A DNA stretch of 64,000 nt from Actinostola sp. cb2023 (taxonomy: Eukaryota > Cnidaria > Anthozoa > Actiniaria > Actinostolidae): assembly GCA_033675265.1 (NCBI GenBank), contig JAUJYZ010000881.1, forward strand, positions 127,001 through 191,000, given 5' to 3'. Every line of letters begins with the position of its first letter. Position 1 is the first letter of the stretch. The notes beneath the pieces were generated by a model. It did no database searches. It was not told the origin of the DNA and was given only the letters and a program-made list of their open reading frames with translations. A program made the translations under genes and the position numbers. Shown piece after piece: positions 40,301 to 46,300 of the stretch.

Positions 40301-43300
40301 CTTACTGTGAAGACATCTTCTTATTGGATGCTTTGTAGTAAGGTTTATACTACTAAATCCGTATCTGTTTGTTCCCTTCGATCTGACAAGAGTAACTATG
40401 TATATTCCAATCTAAATAATTATTTTATTAGTCTTCGTGCGATGCTATTTCCTATATCGTTACATTTATGCACAGTGGAAGGCAAATTGTCTTTATTCTG
40501 CCGACACGCCTGGTAACATTACTTTAAAAGCGTGCTTGTACCGAGATGCGCTTTGAAAACGATTGCCAGTAGCGCTCTGAAGGAAAGACGTTAAGCATTG
40601 TAGGTTAGAACAGGTATATCAGTCGCAATAAAGAGCTCAAGGTTTTTGTCATTAGTAGTGATAGTTGTAGTTGAAGTATTATATGTATACACTTGAAGCA
40701 TAGTTAGTAGACTATGCTTGAAACTATGCTTGAAGTAACCGTTTTACTGGTCTTTAGTAATTCTTACTGTCAAGACCTTTTCTGATTCGACGGTCGACAG
40801 TAACATTACCCAACTTGAAAGCTAATACCGGTAAGCGAGACAGAATGGTGACTATACTTATTATTCTCGGCATTTATTAGAGAAATTGGTGGATAATATA
40901 TTCTGAAATATCTCAAGGATCGCAGCGTTCGAAGAAAAAAGTGTTCTGCAACCTTGCAATCGTTAAAAAATTATTATTCGATCTCTACGATCGTTGTGAT
41001 AATTGCGATCCTTTAAATGATTGTGATTGAGAAATTGTAATAAAAACCAACGATCGCAAGGATCCCGTTTTCTGCGATCGTTGCGATTATATGGAAACCA
41101 GGCTAATTTAGCATGTACAGAGAGACCTGAGAGACCGCTCATACTGTTGATGTATTTACACACTTGAAGTAACATTACTGGTCCGGCTGAGTAATTCTTA
41201 CTGTCAAGACCTTTTCTGATTCGACGGTCGACAGTAACATTACCCATCTCAGTGAACGCATTTTCCCCCTCGATTTACGCTCTTTACACTGAAACGGCAT
41301 TTTATAAGACAAAAGAAAAACGCCGTTTTAGTGTGGACGGAAGGCCTAACCCCTTTGTCTAAAGGCCCCTGCAAACCTGACCAGAATCGGCACTAAAACG
41401 ATAGCAACGATGGCAGAAAACGGTGTTTTGCGATCTTTGCGATCGTTGGTTTTTATTACAATTTCTCAATCACAATCATTTAAAGGATCGCAATTATCAC
41501 AACGATCGTAGAGATCGAATAATAATTTTTTAACGATTGCAAGGTTGCAGAACACTTTTTTCTTCGAACGCTGCGATCCTTGAGATATTTCAGAATATAT
41601 TATCCACCAATTTCTCTAATAAATGCCGAGAATAATAAGTATAGTCACCATTCTGTCTCGCTTACCGGTATTAGCTTTCAAGTTGGGTAATGTTACTGTC
41701 GACCGTCGAATCAGAAAAGGTCTTGACAGTAAGAATTACTAAAGACCAGTAAAACGGTTACTTCAAGCATAGTTTCAAGCATAGTCTACTAACTATGCTT
41801 CAAGTGTATACATATAATACTTCAACTACAACTATCACTACTAATGACAAAAACCTTGAGCTCTTTATTGCGACTGATATACCTGTTCTAACCTACAATG
41901 CTTAACGTCTTTCCTTCAGAGCGCTACTGGCAATCGTTTTCAAAGCGCATCTCGGTACAAGCACGCTTTTAAAGTAATGTTACCAGGCGTGTCGGCAGAA
42001 TAAAGACAATTTGCCTTCCACTGTGCATAAATGTAACGATATAGGAAATAGCATCGCACGAAGACTAATAAAATAATTATTTAGATTGGAATATACATAG
42101 TTACTCTTGTCAGATCGAAGGGAACAAACAGATACGGATTTAGTAGTAACCTTACTACAAAGCATCCAATAAGAAGATGTCTTCACAGTAAGGCTTACTT
42201 TATACTTTCGACAAACACTAGCCGCGTGACACCGTCTTAATTTGCGTTGGTGACAAAATCGACTAATAATGGTGCTAAGTAGTACAGAAATATAGGAACT
42301 TAACCGATCATTGATTAAGAAAGATTCTGGGCACATGGAAACATTATTTCAGGTATGAGACACAAAATAAATTAACTTCATGACATCGAGCGTGACACAC
42401 TGCACGGGTAAATGTGAAATTCGACACTGCAATACGGACTGACTTGAGATGGTTTATGCATATGGTTTATGTGGCAACACACAAAGCGCCAATTTAAGTG
42501 TTTTAATCATTCCTTGAAATAATTCTTGCTGGTCGTATAATGATATCGCTCTTTAAGTCGATGTTTTTGTTGTGCCTTTGGAATGAAGAGCCAAGTTTTC
42601 CAGTGAAAGTCAACTAGATGTATTTCATAACAAACACATACGTACTTTTCATCGAGCACGTGTTGCAGATGGAGAAAAAGACGATTTGAAAAGCAGCAAG
42701 GTATTTGTATCTCTAAAACTCTTACATGGAATAAAGCATCTTAATTTGGTGTACTTGTTAGACGTTCACAAGGAGGTCCACGTGCACAATATTTTGGAAC
42801 GAACATTTCGATTAATCGGCGGTAGGTACGTACATTAGTAAAAGTGACTAGAGCATTGACGGAACTCGAATGTTCAAAGAATAAATCGCTTATCGTTAAA
42901 ATTTTATGATTAATTTTCCATGTATTAAAATTACCAAAATAACTAAAATGGCGCGAAAATAAATGGCGCGGGGATCGATTTACGTTTCTTCGTTTCTGAT
43001 AATAATTTTTGAAACTAGGCTAACCATAGGTCAAAAATTGCGACCTCCGAATTCGAAAACCAAGACAAATTGACAATCCTCCATGTACGTAAAAATGTTT
43101 TGATTTCGCGATCGTTTCTTGTCCATTTCAGCCGTGGGAACGGTCCATTCTGATTGGTTGATTTTTACAGAGATGTGATTGCCGCTGTCATGTTACATAG
43201 GAGGCTAGTTTATATTGCAGCCCGTGTACTACTGAACAGTTTTAGAAATCTATTGACATAGAATTTATAAGCCATCTACGCTTCGCTCCGACGGCAATTA

Positions 43301-46300
43301 TTATCACTGAAGAAAGACATTAGTATCAATCAATAAAAATCAACATACACTTTTTTTCTTTATCAATGTACGTACTTTATCGATTTTCAGTATTCATTTT
43401 GCTACACTTATGAACGGTCTCTTATGAACACCTATATCTTGAATTTAGAATAAAGTTTGGTACGGTTGGCGGCACGATATAAAACGAACGAGCTGTTAGG
43501 CAGATAATTCAGTGACAATATGTCTCTGCATCTGGGATGACTTGGTTTCCAAGAGCTAGCATTTATACGGTACTAGGATTCGATCGACTACTTTATATGC
43601 GGTTGCGGTCCACAGTGACAATCAGTGCAGCGACTTAGCACACAACAGAGCTGAAAGACTAATATAATAACATTGCCTTCCCCTCGATATGTTGCTAACT
43701 AAAGCGATCGTCAACAATAAATGAAGATCTTTACATAATTCCATCGAAGAATCGGATATAAAGTACGAGCAAAAAGGCTTCGAATCCACTCTGAACACGA
43801 GATCGCGAGTCACAAATGCCCAAATGAACGACGGGAACGTACGATATATGACGTCAGGGCAAAAGTCACGTGAAAAAAATCTTTCTCCACCCACTGAAAA
43901 ACACAAATCGAGAATCGAGCTGGCATCTGAATACACAGGAAGCCCAACCAAAGATTAGTTTTGCTCCCAGTTCGCTCGCTGGGGCTCGCTCACTGGTCGC
44001 AATTAAATCGTTAAGTATGCAAATGTGTATATGCAAACACATTTGTTGGAATTAAAATAAACATATTCGATCGATATGACTTGCAAATATTTCTTTTTAT
44101 CAACATTTACATGATTATCAGACCTGCATGTTTAGTTTGTCAGTGTAATGACAGATAAACGGAAACGTTCTTGGTAACGGCAATTAACGTAAAACCGCAG
44201 CGGAGAGAAGAGCAAATCCACGATATTTGATTTTTACGCCAAAATCGACTTAGCTTGAATTCCTGTGCTATTTTAGTGATATCGTTTACGTTTCGTGCAT
44301 TGTTCTACTCATTTGAAACAATATCTTGTAAACATGTGGCGTCCTCTAGTGGTAACATTACTGCTAGTGGTAATTCTTACCACAAAGGTCATGAGCCATT
44401 GGTTGATTTACAGTAATGTTACTGAGGTCAAACTCGTCTCAAAATGAAAGATGCTGATTGGCTTAGAGCTGGTAATTCTTAGAGTAAGACTAGTAAGCTT
44501 TTATCTCCATATTGATTTGGTTCTCTCCATATTGCTTTAGGCCTGTGTTAATTATACAATTGTATCTGCAGGACCCACTCACTATTGCCCTCAAGCAAAT
44601 GCATGCTGATATTGTAACATTGTAAGTATTTTATGATTCAATCTTTGGTCAAAATGTTGTGAAAATGATCGCCTCGCACCAAACTGTGGTGTCAGGTTGT
44701 TTCAATCCCCTGACCATGCGCTACATGTGAGTTGAGTTTGTCGTTTTGTTATCTCCCTTGCTCTGAGAGTATTTCTCTGGTTTTCTCTGGATTTCCTCCA
44801 TCAATCAAAAATGAACTAGAATCTAGAATGTTTTAAGAAGTGTGTGTCACCAATACTGCTAAATTCACTTGACGTTAAAAAGTCAGTTTTTAATTATTTA
44901 TTATTTACTATATTTATTTATTAAATCAGGCTCAGAATTGCAAGATTGAATGAAGAAATGAAAGAAAGTGAAGATGCTTTTTATGGCGGTGTAGGTATGT
45001 TATAAAACACTAAGATCTCCTTCTAGTCTCCTCCCTTTTCCCACCTCCCTCCACCTTCTGGCCTTCCTCCTTGTTCTGGCTTCCTCCCACCACCTTCCGT
45101 CCTCCTTCCTCCATCTTCTGGCCTCCTCCATCCATCTTCTTATCATATTCTTATCATATAATGTCTTGGTACTAAATAAAATATGTATGTATGTATGTCT
45201 GGCCTGCTCCATCTACACTTTATGTATCTTCTGGCCTCCTCCATCCATCTTCTGGCCTCCCTCCATCTTCTGGCCTCCTCTCTCTATCTTCAGGCCTCCA
45301 CCTTATAGCCTCCTCCATCCATCTTCTCGCCTCCCTCCATCTTCTGGCCTCCTCCCTCTATTTTCAGGCCTCCTCCCTCCACCTTATGGCCTCCTCCATC
45401 CATCTTCTGGCCTTCCTCCATCTTCTGGCCTCCTCCCTCTATCTTCAGGCCTCCTCCCTCCACCTTATGGCCTGCTCCATCCATCTTCTGCCCTACCTCC
45501 ATCTTCTGGCCTCCCTCTATCTTTAGGCCTCCTCCCTCCACCTTATGGCCTCCTTCATCCATCTTCTGGCTTCCTCCCTCTATCTTCAGGCCTCCTCCCT
45601 CCACCTTATGGCCTCCTCCTCCATCCATCTTCTGGCCTCCCTCCTACTTCTGGCCTCCTCCCTCTATCTTCAGGCCTCCTCCCTCCACCTTATGGCCTCC
45701 TCCATCCATCTTCTCACCTCCCTCCTACTTCTGGCCTCCTCCCTCTATCTTCTGGCCTGCTCCATCCATCTTCTGGCCTCCTCCATCCATCTTCTGGCCT
45801 CCTCCCTCCACCTTATGGCCTCCTCCATCCATCTTCTGGCCTCCCTCCCTCCTTCTTGGCCTCCTCCCTCCATCTTCAGGCCTCCTCCCTCCACCTTATG
45901 GCCTCCTCCATCCATCTTCCGGCCTCCCTCCTACTTCTGGCCTCCTCCTCTATCTTCTGGCCTGCTCCATCCATCTTCTGGCCTCCTCCATCCATCTTCT
46001 GGCCTCCTCCCTCCACCTTATGGCCTACTACAACCATCTTCTGGCCTCCTCCCTCCACCTTCTGGCCTCCTACAACCATCTTCTGGCCTCCTCCCTCCAC
46101 CTTATGGCCTCCTACAACCATCTTCTGGCCTCCTCCCTCCACCTTATGGCCTCCTCCATCCATCTTCTGGCCTCCTCCATCCATCTTCTGGCCTCCTCCA
46201 TCCATCTTCTGGCCTCCTCCATCCATCTTCTGGCCTCCTCCATCCATCTTCTGGCCTCCTCCATCCATCTTCTGGCCTCCTCCATCCATCTTCTGGCCTC

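Larger units (their letters stand above)
38462..44555. mobile_element. 6.1-kb near-perfect palindromic element
   Basis: ATAATTAACACAGGCCTAAA at the left and its exact inverse at the right (44,536-44,555), with TTAA at both inner borders (38,466 and 44,548). Arms run to about 41,100 and from about 41,410, leaving a loop of about 300 bp. The motif GTAACATTAC (either strand) recurs about ten times, near both ends and the middle. One 118-119-codon ORF appears in both arms (40,157-40,516 + and 41,980-42,336 -) with no recognised similarity. The left arm carries a mariner-type MITE; the right arm carries a ~990-bp insertion and a ~57-bp insertion (about 42,648-42,704). Superfamily uncertain; TTAA borders suggest piggyBac- or Kolobok-like. 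Confidence 0.85.

Noticed and set aside
40157..42336. Matching 118-119-codon ORFs on opposite strands as a conserved gene
   Set aside because: They are the two arms of one palindrome, so identity is not evidence of selection. No recognised domain.
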